Positions 7,831 to 15,363 of a stretch of DNA of 64,000 nt are shown in pieces. Under the pieces are notes generated by a model. It was not told the origin of the DNA. It saw only the letters and a list, made by a program, of their open reading frames with translations, and searched no databases. Source of the DNA: Bradyrhizobium yuanmingense (GTDB taxonomy: Bacteria > Pseudomonadota > Alphaproteobacteria > Rhizobiales > Xanthobacteraceae); assembly GCF_029167105.1 (NCBI RefSeq), contig NZ_JARFML010000008.1:62001-126000 (forward strand), written 5' to 3'. A program made the position numbers and the translations under genes. The first letter of the stretch is position 1. The number at the start of each line of letters is the position of its first letter.

Positions 7831-8934
7831 ATGGAAACCCGCGCTCCCTATGTGCTGATCGGCAGTTTCGTGCTGGCCGCGATCGTCGCGGTGTTCGGCT
7901 TCGTCTATTGGCTGAACAACACCGGCGGCATCGGGCCGCGCACCAGCTACCACGTGCAATTCCAGGGGCCGGTGCCCGGCCTGCTGGTCGGCGCCGGCGT
8001 GCTGTTCAACGGCATTCGGGTCGGAGAGGTCACCCAGCTCGGGCTCGCGCCTGACAACCCGCGCTTCGTCAATGCCACGATCTCGGTTGCCACGGCGACG
8101 CCGGTGCGTGCCGACACCAAGGTCGGCCTCGAATTTCAGGGACTGACCGGCGTTCCCGTGGTGACATTGGAGGGGGGCGTGATCGTCGCCAAGTCCGGCG
8201 AGCTGCCGACCTTGATCGCGGAGGCCGGCGCAGGCCAGAGCATGACACAGGCGGCGCGCGATGCGCTGCGGCGGGTGGACACGGTGCTCCAGGACAATTC
8301 CGGCCCGCTGAAGGACACTATTGCCAATTTCAAGACCTTCTCCGATGGGCTCGCGCGCAACACCGGCAAGATCGACGGCATCCTGGCAGGCCTTGACAAG
8401 ATGACCGGCGGCGGCACGCCCGCGCAGAAGGTCACCTACGACCTGCGCACGCCGCAGAATCTCGGGCCGGCCGGCAAGACGCTATCGGCCTCACTGGCCA
8501 TTCCCGAGCCGACGGCGGTGGCGATGCTGCAGACCCAGCGCATGCTGTTCGCGCCTGGTGGCGACAGGCCGGGCTTTGCGGACTTCCTCTGGGCTGACAG
8601 CATTCCGAAACTGGTGCAGGCGCGCCTGATCGACAGTTTCGAGAACTACGACATCGCCCACGCCCCGCTGCGCACGACGGATCTCGGGCCGGCGGACTAC
8701 CAGCTCCTGCTCGACATCCGGCGCTTTCGGATCGCGACGGATGGGGAGGCTCGGGCCGAGATCGGACTGTCGGCGCGGATCGTCGACAAGAATGGCAAGG
8801 TGATCGCATCGCGGCTCATCGAGGCCAGCGAAAAGCTCGACAAGGTCGAGCCGGCCGCATCAGTCGCCGCCTTCGATGCCGCCTTCGCGCGCATCGCCAA
8901 GGAGCTGATCGGATGGACCGTGCAGGCGGTGTGA
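7831..8934 (+). CDS. MlaD/MCE-domain protein fused to an ABC auxiliary lipoprotein-like domain
   Basis: 367 residues. An N-terminal membrane anchor (VLIGSFVLAAIVAVFGFVYW, 8-27) is followed by an MCE/MlaD domain (about 38-115: VGAGVLFNGIRVGEVTQLGL, VGLEFQGLTGVPVVTLEGG). The C-terminal half (about 200-365) resembles the PqiC/DUF330 'ABC-type transport auxiliary lipoprotein' family (SIPKLVQARLIDSFENY near 265), here without its own lipobox. It would act in the periplasm as the lipid-binding ring or tether of the MlaE-MlaF complex. It begins three bases after the ATPase stop. Fusing the MCE and auxiliary parts into one chain is seen in some rhizobia; the cargo is unknown. Confidence 0.82.
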   Translation: METRAPYVLIGSFVLAAIVAVFGFVYWLNNTGGIGPRTSYHVQFQGPVPGLLVGAGVLFNGIRVGEVTQLGLAPDNPRFVNATISVATATPVRADTKVGLEFQGLTGVPVVTLEGGVIVAKSGELPTLIAEAGAGQSMTQAARDALRRVDTVLQDNSGPLKDTIANFKTFSDGLARNTGKIDGILAGLDKMTGGGTPAQKVTYDLRTPQNLGPAGKTLSASLAIPEPTAVAMLQTQRMLFAPGGDRPGFADFLWADSIPKLVQARLIDSFENYDIAHAPLRTTDLGPADYQLLLDIRRFRIATDGEARAEIGLSARIVDKNGKVIASRLIEASEKLDKVEPAASVAAFDAAFARIAKELIGWTVQAV

Positions 8935-8940
8935 GGCCGA

Positions 8941-9258
8941 CTATTCCAGCGTCTTCAGATAGGACAGCAGGTCGTGGATCTGGTCCGGGCTGAGCGCGAA
9001 GGCCGGCATGTCGGCATGTCCGGTGGAGATCCCCTCGGCCAGCGCCTCGCCAAGGCTGTTGATCGGATAGCGCCGATGCAGGGTGCGTAGCGGAGGCGCG
9101 ATCTCCAGCGGGCTCTTGGAGGCGCGGTCGATCGCGTGACAGCGTGCGCAATTGGCTCGGGCGAAGGCCTTGCCGCGTTGTTCGGCGGTCGGGGCCGCTA
9201 GCGCAGGCGCGATCAGAAGCAGCCCAATCAGGCCGTGAAGCAGTGCGCTTTGCAGCAT
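8941..9258 (-). CDS. Small periplasmic c-type cytochrome
   Basis: 105 residues with a signal peptide (LLHGLIGLLLIAPALAA, cleavage near 22) and one heme-binding motif CARCH at about 37-41. The distal ligand is probably the methionine in HADMPAFALS (about 83), giving a class I mono-heme cytochrome c. It would carry electrons in the periplasm. The start is ATG 9258, chosen because the signal peptide begins there; a longer upstream reading frame has no sense. A perfect FNR/FixK box lies 61 bases upstream, fitting a role in micro-oxic respiration. Confidence 0.85.
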   Translation of the reverse strand: MLQSALLHGLIGLLLIAPALAAPTAEQRGKAFARANCARCHAIDRASKSPLEIAPPLRTLHRRYPINSLGEALAEGISTGHADMPAFALSPDQIHDLLSYLKTLE

Positions 9259-9285
9259 GGAATCATCCCGTCGAACCGTGGGCGT

Positions 9286-9326
9286 AGAATAAGAGCGGGA
9301 TGCCAGCCAAATTTGATCTGGGTCAA
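9286..9326 (-). promoter_or_regulatory. FNR/FixK-type promoter for the cytochrome c gene, shared with divergent fnr-type gene
   Basis: A perfect TTGATCTGGGTCAA box at 9313-9326; on the minus strand TATTCT (9291-9286) is at -10 spacing for the cytochrome gene. The same box lies about 90 bases upstream of the regulator gene at 9410 and could also mediate its autoregulation. Confidence 0.7.
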
Positions 9327-9409
9327 TCGGCTGCGGCACGGTGCAGTAAAATGCAGCCGCGCGGTGGACTCGGCCTGACGTCGGGCGCGGCCGGCATGGG
9401 GAGCGATGG

Positions 9410-10123
9410 ATGAAGCCTTCCGTGGTCACGAGTGAGCCGAACGGACATTATTGCGACGATTGTGCCGTGCGTGGAGCGGCGGTCTGCTCGTCGCTCGATG
9501 CAGCCGAACTCCGGGAGTTCGAGCATCTCGGCCGCCGCGTCCATTTCGTTTCGGGCGAGACCGTGTTTTCCGAGGAGGACATCACAACCTCGTTCTACAA
9601 CGTCCTCGAAGGCGTCATGCGGCTGTACAAGCTGCTGCCTGACGGCCGGCGGCAGATCGTCGGCTTTGCCTTGCCCGGTGACTTCCTCGGGATGAATCTG
9701 TCCGGCCGGCACAATTTTTCGGCCGATGCGATCGGCGTGGTGAAAGTGTGTCAATTCCCAAAAGGGCCTTTCGGCCGTTTCATCGAAGACCGGCCGCAAC
9801 TGCTCAGGCGCATCAACGAGCTGGCCATTCGCGAGTTGAGCCAGGCGCGCGACCACATGGTCCTGCTCGGACGCCGCTCGGCCGACGAGAAGGTCGCGAC
9901 CTTTCTGCTCGGCTGGCGTGAGCGGCTGGTCGCGCTCAACGGTCCGTCCGACATGGTCGCGCTTCCGATGAGCCGTCAGGACATCGCCGATTATCTCGGC
10001 CTGACCATCGAGACCGTCAGCCGCACTTTTACCAAGCTTGAGCGTCTCGGCGTGATCGAGATCATTCACGGCGGCATCAGCCTGCTCGATCCGGCCCGTG
10101 TCGAGGCCATGGCCGCAGCCTGA
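9410..10123 (+). CDS. FNR/FnrN-type oxygen-sensing transcription regulator
   Basis: 237 residues of the Crp/Fnr superfamily. Cysteines at 15, 18 and 26 (Cx2Cx7C) plus Cys114 match the four ligands of the oxygen-labile [4Fe-4S] cluster in FNR/FnrN proteins. Residues 30-140 form the cupin-like sensor domain. The C-terminal helix-turn-helix holds the recognition helix ETVSR (Glu201, Ser204, Arg205), which in FNR contacts TTGA half-sites. Six perfect TTGA-N6-TCAA boxes surround this gene, so it is the obvious candidate regulator, though a FixK elsewhere in the genome could bind the same sites. The start is ATG 9410. A box 90 bases upstream suggests autoregulation. Confidence 0.88.
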   Translation: MKPSVVTSEPNGHYCDDCAVRGAAVCSSLDAAELREFEHLGRRVHFVSGETVFSEEDITTSFYNVLEGVMRLYKLLPDGRRQIVGFALPGDFLGMNLSGRHNFSADAIGVVKVCQFPKGPFGRFIEDRPQLLRRINELAIRELSQARDHMVLLGRRSADEKVATFLLGWRERLVALNGPSDMVALPMSRQDIADYLGLTIETVSRTFTKLERLGVIEIIHGGISLLDPARVEAMAAA

Positions 10124-10150
10124 CCTCATCTCCGGGACTCTCTCGGCAAT

Positions 10151-10164
10151 TTGATCCCGATCAA
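10151..10164 (+). promoter_or_regulatory. FNR/FixK box upstream of a 42-residue membrane protein
   Basis: A perfect TTGATCCCGATCAA, centred 58 bases before the ATG at 10216. An A/T-rich -10 candidate (AAAATA, 10185-10190) lies at suitable distance. Confidence 0.65.
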
Positions 10165-10215
10165 TGACGGCGGCCATGCCCCGCAAAATAGTGCCGGAGA
10201 CAAATCCGGGAGGGG

Positions 10216-10344
10216 ATGATGCCTGCTGACGCGTTACTGGTGACCGTTGTCGTCGTCGCGATCTTTGTCGTGTTCGGCGCAGTTCTGGCCTGGGCTGACC
10301 GGCAAACCAGGGCGGGCCGGCTCGATCCGGATTCCAGGCACTGA
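10216..10344 (+). CDS. 42-residue single-pass membrane protein under FNR-type control
   Basis: A short frame of 42 residues beginning at either of two adjacent ATGs (10216, 10219) with GGAGGGG just upstream. Residues 7-26 form one hydrophobic helix (LLVTVVVVAIFVVFGAVLAW), followed by a polar tail ADRQTRAGRLDPDSRH. The lack of a charged N-terminus and the polar tail suggest an N-out or tail-in inner-membrane microprotein, as seen beside respiratory oxidases. I do not recognise the family. The ribosome site, placement behind a perfect FNR box and directly downstream of the fnr-type gene support that it is real. Confidence 0.68.
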   Translation: MMPADALLVTVVVVAIFVVFGAVLAWADRQTRAGRLDPDSRH

Positions 10345-10353
10345 AGCCTTCTG

Positions 10354-10389
10354 CAGGTCCAGGTCCAGGTCCAAGTCCAGGTCCAGGTC
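10354..10389. repeat. Hexanucleotide tandem repeat (CAGGTC)6
   Basis: Six consecutive 6-base units CAGGTC (the fourth is CAAGTC), followed by a diverged seventh, TGAGTC. It lies ten bases after the stop of the microprotein gene in the 303-base gap before the next regulator (10345-10647). Nothing else coding was recognised in that gap. Repeat number may vary between strains. Confidence 0.8.
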
Positions 10390-10647
10390 TGAGTCCGGCG
10401 CGCCAGGGCCGATATTCGCCCAGGCGGGCGCGGGCCCTCGGCAGCGTCTCGACGCAATCGCGGTTTGCGTAATCCGCAACTCTGCGTCGAAGAAGACGCA
10501 TCGCCGCAGCTTTCGGCTGCTGACTTCCGACGTTGCGGCCTTTTCGTGGCATTTGCCTCAAATCGCGCGCGTGCTTTCCGGTTGAAATGCCTGGTAACGT
10601 TGACTACGCAGGAACTCAGTGCCTCGTAGTCTTAGGAGCCCCGCGGC

Positions 10648-11376
10648 GTGCCTCAGGACAAGACCGGCGATCCCCGACAACAAGCGGGCAACAAACTATC
10701 GGTCCTGCGAAAGCATCCGATCTTCGCGGATCTGGAGCCGGAAGCGCTCGACCAACTCTGCCGCTACGCCAAGCACACCACCGTCAAGCGTGGCGCGACG
10801 ATCGCTGCCAAGGGCGATCCCGGCAATAGCCTGTTCGCGGTGATCGCAGGGACAGTCAAGATTTCCTCCTCATCGCCTGATGGGCGGAACGCCATTCTCA
10901 ATCTCATCGGCCCAGGAGAAATCTTTGGCGAGATCGCCGTGCTCGACGGCGCGCCCAGGTCGGCGGATGCGACCGCCAATACCAATTGCGAGCTCTACGT
11001 CATCGATCGCCGGGACTTCCTGCCGTTCGTAAAGAGCCAGCCGGCGCTGGCGATGAAGTTCATCGAGCTGCTGTGCGCGCGTCTGCGCTGGACCAGTCAG
11101 CAGGTCGAGCAGGTGATCCTGCAGAATCTGCCGGGTCGGCTTGCCAGTGCACTGCTCGGTCTCACCGAAGAGCGCAAGCTGGATTCCGGCAGCGGCACGC
11201 TCGCCATCACGCAGCAAGAGATCAGCGAGATGGTCGGGATGACGCGCGAGAGCATCAATAAGCAATTGCGCGCCTGGGCCGGCCGCAACTGGGTCCGCCT
11301 CGAGCACGGCGCCATCGTCGTGCTCGATACCGACGCGCTGCGCGAACTCGCCGAGAGTGGCCTCGGCGGCGAGTGA
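10648..11376 (+). CDS. Crp/Fnr-family transcription regulator with cyclic-nucleotide-type sensor domain
   Basis: 242 residues. The sensor domain (about 25-140) has a good cyclic-nucleotide phosphate-binding cassette, PGEIFGEIAVLDGAPRSADA (about 90-109), and no FNR-type cysteine cluster. The C-terminal winged helix contains ITQQEISEMVGMTRESINKQ. Its recognition helix (RESINKQ) lacks the FNR E-x2-SR pattern, so it should bind a different site from the regulator at 9410. The start is GTG 10648 with TTAGGAG seven to eight bases upstream. It stands alone between the low-oxygen block and a convergent cyclase gene. Confidence 0.87.
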   Translation: MPQDKTGDPRQQAGNKLSVLRKHPIFADLEPEALDQLCRYAKHTTVKRGATIAAKGDPGNSLFAVIAGTVKISSSSPDGRNAILNLIGPGEIFGEIAVLDGAPRSADATANTNCELYVIDRRDFLPFVKSQPALAMKFIELLCARLRWTSQQVEQVILQNLPGRLASALLGLTEERKLDSGSGTLAITQQEISEMVGMTRESINKQLRAWAGRNWVRLEHGAIVVLDTDALRELAESGLGGE

Positions 11377-11386
11377 CGCTTTTGGC

Positions 11387-12164
11387 CTAGCTGTCGATGA
11401 TGGCGACCGCGCGGGTCCAGCCTGCGGAGGCGCGCTCGATCTTCACCGGAAAGCACGAGATCGTGAATCCCGTCGAAGGCAGCTGGTCGAGATTGTGCAG
11501 CTTCTCGAGATGGCAATAGCCGATATGCCGTCCCGCCTTGTGGCCCTCCCAGATCAAGCCGGCATCTCTCGTTTCGGCGTATTTTCTTCGCGGTGTAGAC
11601 GAAAGGCGCGTCCCAGCTCCAGCCGTCGGTGCCGGTCAGCCGCACGCCGCGCTCGAGCAGGTACATGGTGGCCTCATAGCCCATGCCGCAGCCGGAATTG
11701 ACGTAGTCCGCCTTGCCGAATTTAGCGCCCGCGCTGGTGTTGACGACGACGATCTCCAGCGGTGATAGCCTGCGCCCGATGCGCTGCAGCTCCTTCTCGA
11801 CATCCTCTGCACTCGCCACGTAGCCGTCGGGCAGGTGCCGGAAGTCGAGCTTCACGCCGGGCTGGAAGCACCAGTCCAGCGGCACCTCGTCGATGGTCCA
11901 TGACCGCTCGCCGCGGTTCATGGTCGGATGGAAGTGCCAGGGCGCATCGAGATGGGTGCCGTTGTGAGTGGATAGCGACACCTGCTCGACCGCCCAGCCT
12001 TGGCCGTCCGGAAGATCTTCCGCCTTGAGGCCGTCGAAGAACTGCAGCATGCGCGGCAGGCCCTGCTGGTGATCGATATACTGGATCGTCGGGTGATTGC
12101 CCGGCGGATCGGCGGTCACGTCGTTTCTGAGCGGGACCGAGATATCGACCAGCTTCCGCGGCAT
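11387..12164 (-). pseudogene. Cyclase family protein (kynurenine formamidase-like), frameshifted
   Basis: From ATG 12164 (GAGGA seven bases upstream) the frame encodes a cyclase-family metal hydrolase with the motif STHNGTHLDAPWHF. After WSWDAPFVYTAKK the frame breaks at a run of four A on the minus strand (T run at 11582-11585). Removing one A restores KYAETRDAGLIWEGHKAG and carries the protein to a TAG at 11387-11389 (ending RAVAIIDS). Total length would be about 258 residues, normal for the family. So either a real one-base insertion in a homopolymer has disabled the last quarter, or it is a sequencing error. Members hydrolyse amides or esters such as N-formylkynurenine. Confidence 0.8.
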
Positions 12165-12290
12165 GGGCATTTCCTCAAGGCAGTCCAATGTTCGGGACAT
12201 CTTGAGGGGCCTCGATTGGAGGCGTCAAGTCACAGGCCAGCGACGTCGAGCCAGCCCGCCATACCCACCATAGTGCGAATTGCGCCAGAA

Positions 12291-12321
12291 ATCGATCGAT
12301 GCAAGTCTTGCATCGATCGAT
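12291..12321. promoter_or_regulatory. Perfect 14-bp inverted repeat, candidate operator
   Basis: ATCGATCGATGCAA, three bases (GTC), then its exact reverse complement TTGCATCGATCGAT. It lies in the 305-base gap between the divergent cyclase gene (start 12164) and the TRAP solute-binding gene (start 12470). No T-run follows, so an operator is more likely than a terminator. No neighbouring regulator is an obvious partner. Confidence 0.55.
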
Positions 12322-12469
12322 GCCGGATTTGGCTTGGACAGAGAATGCCGCCCGCCCTAGGGACGACATTGGCGCTTGACTTCACACTTGAAGCGGAGCG
12401 ACCCAAGGCGGCCTGCAGCCGGGCCGACAACGATATAATCAATCCAATCAACCCAGGAGGAAAGCCCAC

Positions 12470-13441
12470 ATGAAGACGCTCACCGGTATCATCACAGCCG
12501 TTGCACTGGCGGTCTCAGCGCCCCTGGCCACCGCACGCGATTTCCGCTCCGCCGACGTTCACCCCGCCGATTATCCGACCGTCGAGGCGGTCAAGTTCAT
12601 GGGCCAGCAGCTCGCGGCGGCGAGCGGCGGCAAGCTTGGCGTGAAGGTGTTTCCGAACGGCGCCCTGGGCTCGGAGAAGGACACGATCGAGCAACTCAAG
12701 ATCGGCGCGCTCGACATGATGCGGATTAATGCATCGCCGCTGAACAATTTTGTGCCCGAGACCATCGCCTTGTGCTTGCCCTTCGTCTTCAGGGACACGC
12801 AGCACATGCGCACCGTCCTCGACGGTCCGATCGGCGATGAGATCCTGGCAGCCATGGAGCCCGCGGGCCTGGTCGGCCTTGCCTATTACGACAGCGGCGC
12901 GCGCTCGGTCTATACCGTCAAGGGACCGGTCAAATCGCTGGCCGATCTGAAGGGCCTGAAGATCCGCGTCCAGCAATCCGACCTGTGGGTCGGCATGATC
13001 CAGAGCTTGGGGGCCAACCCGACGCCGATGCCCTATGGCGAGGTCTACACCGCGCTCAAGACCGGCCTCGTCGACGCTGCCGAGAACAACTGGCCGTCCT
13101 ACGAATCCTCCCGTCACTTCGAAGCCGCCAAGTTCTACAACATCACCGAGCACTCCCTCGCGCCCGAAGTTCTCGTGATCTCGAAAAAGGTCTGGGACAC
13201 GCTGAGCAAGGAGGACCAGGCGATGGTCCGCAAGGCCGCCAAGGAATCGGTGCCCGTCATGCGCAAGCTCTGGGACGCGCGTGAGCAGGCCGCCCGCAAG
13301 ACCGTCGAGGCCGCTGGCGTTCAGGTGGTCACGATCGGCAACAAGGCGGAGTTCGTCGATGCGATGAAGCCGGTTTACCAGAAGTTCGCCGGGAACGAGA
13401 AGCTGCAGAGCCTCGTCAAGCGCATCCAGGACACGAAGTAA
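12470..13441 (+). CDS. dctP: TRAP transporter substrate-binding protein (DctP family)
   Basis: 323 residues with a signal peptide (LTGIITAVALAVSAPLATA, cleavage near 22). The mature part has the DctP fold; IRVQQSDLWVGMIQSLGANP and PYGEVYTALKTGLVDAAENN include the arginine that usually grips a substrate carboxylate. It binds an organic acid in the periplasm and delivers it to the membrane subunits encoded next. AGGAGG precedes the ATG. The substrate is not deducible; the flanking SDR and cyclase suggest a sugar acid or aromatic/hydroxy acid. Confidence 0.92.
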   Translation: MKTLTGIITAVALAVSAPLATARDFRSADVHPADYPTVEAVKFMGQQLAAASGGKLGVKVFPNGALGSEKDTIEQLKIGALDMMRINASPLNNFVPETIALCLPFVFRDTQHMRTVLDGPIGDEILAAMEPAGLVGLAYYDSGARSVYTVKGPVKSLADLKGLKIRVQQSDLWVGMIQSLGANPTPMPYGEVYTALKTGLVDAAENNWPSYESSRHFEAAKFYNITEHSLAPEVLVISKKVWDTLSKEDQAMVRKAAKESVPVMRKLWDAREQAARKTVEAAGVQVVTIGNKAEFVDAMKPVYQKFAGNEKLQSLVKRIQDTK

Positions 13442-13506
13442 GACAATTCGGGAACCGGGTCCGGCGTCGCCGCCAAGCGGCACCGGATCCCGTGAGGAGG
13501 CGCGGG

Positions 13507-14058
13507 ATGACAGACCCACACGTCGCAAGTCACGAGCAGGGGGCCGTAGCAACACGCCCGTCCACCGGCTTGCTGTCACGGGTCAATGCCCCCATCGCGC
13601 GCCTTGGCATGTACCTTTCGGTCACCGGCCTGCTCGTCATCGTCGCCATCGTCTTCTACCAGGTGTTCGGACGTTATGTGCTCAACTCCAGCCCGACCTG
13701 GACGGAGAACCTGGCGCTGGTCCTGATCCTCTACGTCACGCTGATCGGCGCCGCCGTCGGCGTACGCGATGCCGGGCATATCGGCATGGACAGCCTGCTG
13801 GTCATGCTCCCCGATCACGCGCGCGAGAAGATCGAGATCGTGATCCACGTTCTGGTCGCCGTGTTCGGCCTTGCCATGGCCTATAACGGCTGGATCCTCG
13901 GCGCGTCGGTCGGCACCGTGAAGATCCCCAATCTCGGCCTGCCCGAGGTGATCCGCTACGTGCCGCTGTTCGCCTCCGGCATCCTGATCGTCTCGTTTTC
14001 CATCGAGCACATCATTGCTCTCCTGCGCGGCGAAGAGGTCGTCCCCTCATGGAACTGA
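13507..14058 (+). CDS. dctQ: TRAP transporter small permease (DctQ family)
   Basis: 183 residues with four membrane helices (about 38-58, 72-92, 108-130, 150-170) and the conserved RYVLNSSPTWTENLALVLIL stretch. It is the small membrane subunit that docks the large permease. ATG 13507 is chosen over the GTG at 13492 because GAGGAGG lies just before it. The last ten bases overlap the DctM gene. Confidence 0.9.
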   Translation: MTDPHVASHEQGAVATRPSTGLLSRVNAPIARLGMYLSVTGLLVIVAIVFYQVFGRYVLNSSPTWTENLALVLILYVTLIGAAVGVRDAGHIGMDSLLVMLPDHAREKIEIVIHVLVAVFGLAMAYNGWILGASVGTVKIPNLGLPEVIRYVPLFASGILIVSFSIEHIIALLRGEEVVPSWN

Positions 14059-15341
14059 TCATCCTCGGCGCCACCTTCTTCGGCTTTCTGATCCTCGGCG
14101 TACCAGTCGCCTTCGCGATCGGCCTGGCGGCCATCTGCACCATCCTCTACGAAGGCCTGCCGGTCGCCGTCATCTTCCAGCAGATGATGTCGGGGATGAA
14201 CATCTTCTCCTTCCTCGCCATTCCGTTCTTCGTCTTCAGCGGCGAGCTGATGCTGCATGGCGGTGTCGCCGACAAGATCGTGCAGCTCGCCAAGAACCTC
14301 GTTGGGCACATCCGCGGAGGTCTCGGCATGTCGAACGTGGTCGCCTGCACGCTGTTCGGCGGCGTCTCGGGCTCGCCGGTGGCCGACGTGTCGGCGATGG
14401 GCGCGGTGATGATCCCGATGATGAAGAAGGAGGGATACGACACCGACTACGCCGTCAACGTCACCACCCACGCCTCGCTGGTCGGAGCCCTGATGCCGAC
14501 CAGCCACAACATGATCATTTATGCGCTGGCGGCCGGCGGCAAGGTCTCGATCGGCGCGCTGATCGCGGCCGGCCTCCTGCCGGCGCTGGTGCTGATGGTC
14601 TGCATGCTGGTTGCCGCCTACGCGGTCGCGGTCAAACGCGGTTATCCCGCCGGCAAGTTCCCGGGCTGGGCCGAGGTGGTCCGCTCGCTGGCGGCCGCGC
14701 TACCGGGGCTTCTGATCGTCGGCATCATCCTGGCCGGCATCCTGTCCGGCGTCTTCACGGCAACCGAATCGGCGGCCATCGCCGTCACCTATTCGATCCT
14801 GCTGACCTTCTTCATCTACCGCACCATGACCTGGGGCAACTTCCTGCGCGCCGCCGCCAAGGCGGTGAAGACGACCGGGGTGGTGCTGCTGCTGATCGGC
14901 GTCTCCACCATGTTCCAGTACCTGATGGGACTTTACGAGGTGGCGGATCTCGCCGGCGCGATGATGAACAAGTTGTCGACGCAGCCCTGGGTGATCTTCC
15001 TGCTCATCAACATCATCCTGTTCGTGCTCGGCACGTTCATGGACATGGCGGCAACGATCCTGATCTGCACCCCGATCTTCCTGCCGATCGCGATGAAGGC
15101 GGGCATGGACCCGGTGCAATTCGGCATGCTGATGCTGATCAATTGCGCCCTCGGGCTCAACACGCCGCCGGTCGGAACGACGCAGTTCGTCGGCTGCGCC
15201 ATCGGCGGCATCTCGGTCGGCGCGGTGATGCGCACCATCCTGCCGTTCTACGTCGCCTTGATCGCAGCACTGATGTTCGTGACCTACGTCCCTGCATTCT
15301 CGCTGTGGCTGCCGCGCCTCTTGATGGGCTACAAGGGCTAG
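14049..15341 (+). CDS. dctM: TRAP transporter large permease (DctM family)
   Basis: 430 residues, normal for DctM, with about twelve membrane segments. Family features include ALMPTSHNMIIYAL and NCALGLNTPPVGTTQF. It is the sodium-coupled transport subunit working with the DctP and DctQ proteins. Its start lies inside the end of dctQ, so translation is coupled. Confidence 0.93.
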   Translation: MELIILGATFFGFLILGVPVAFAIGLAAICTILYEGLPVAVIFQQMMSGMNIFSFLAIPFFVFSGELMLHGGVADKIVQLAKNLVGHIRGGLGMSNVVACTLFGGVSGSPVADVSAMGAVMIPMMKKEGYDTDYAVNVTTHASLVGALMPTSHNMIIYALAAGGKVSIGALIAAGLLPALVLMVCMLVAAYAVAVKRGYPAGKFPGWAEVVRSLAAALPGLLIVGIILAGILSGVFTATESAAIAVTYSILLTFFIYRTMTWGNFLRAAAKAVKTTGVVLLLIGVSTMFQYLMGLYEVADLAGAMMNKLSTQPWVIFLLINIILFVLGTFMDMAATILICTPIFLPIAMKAGMDPVQFGMLMLINCALGLNTPPVGTTQFVGCAIGGISVGAVMRTILPFYVALIAALMFVTYVPAFSLWLPRLLMGYKG

Positions 15342-15363
15342 CAGCACCAGGGAGATTCTGTCA

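Noticed and set aside
9410..9429. A long start for the cytochrome c gene reaching into the fnr-type gene
   Set aside because: It would overlap the divergent gene and promoter box; the signal peptide begins at the ATG at 9258.
10234..10479. A frame through the hexamer repeat encoding alternating Leu-Asp
   Set aside because: The dipeptide run results only from translating the 6-base repeat; no start signal or conservation is suggested.
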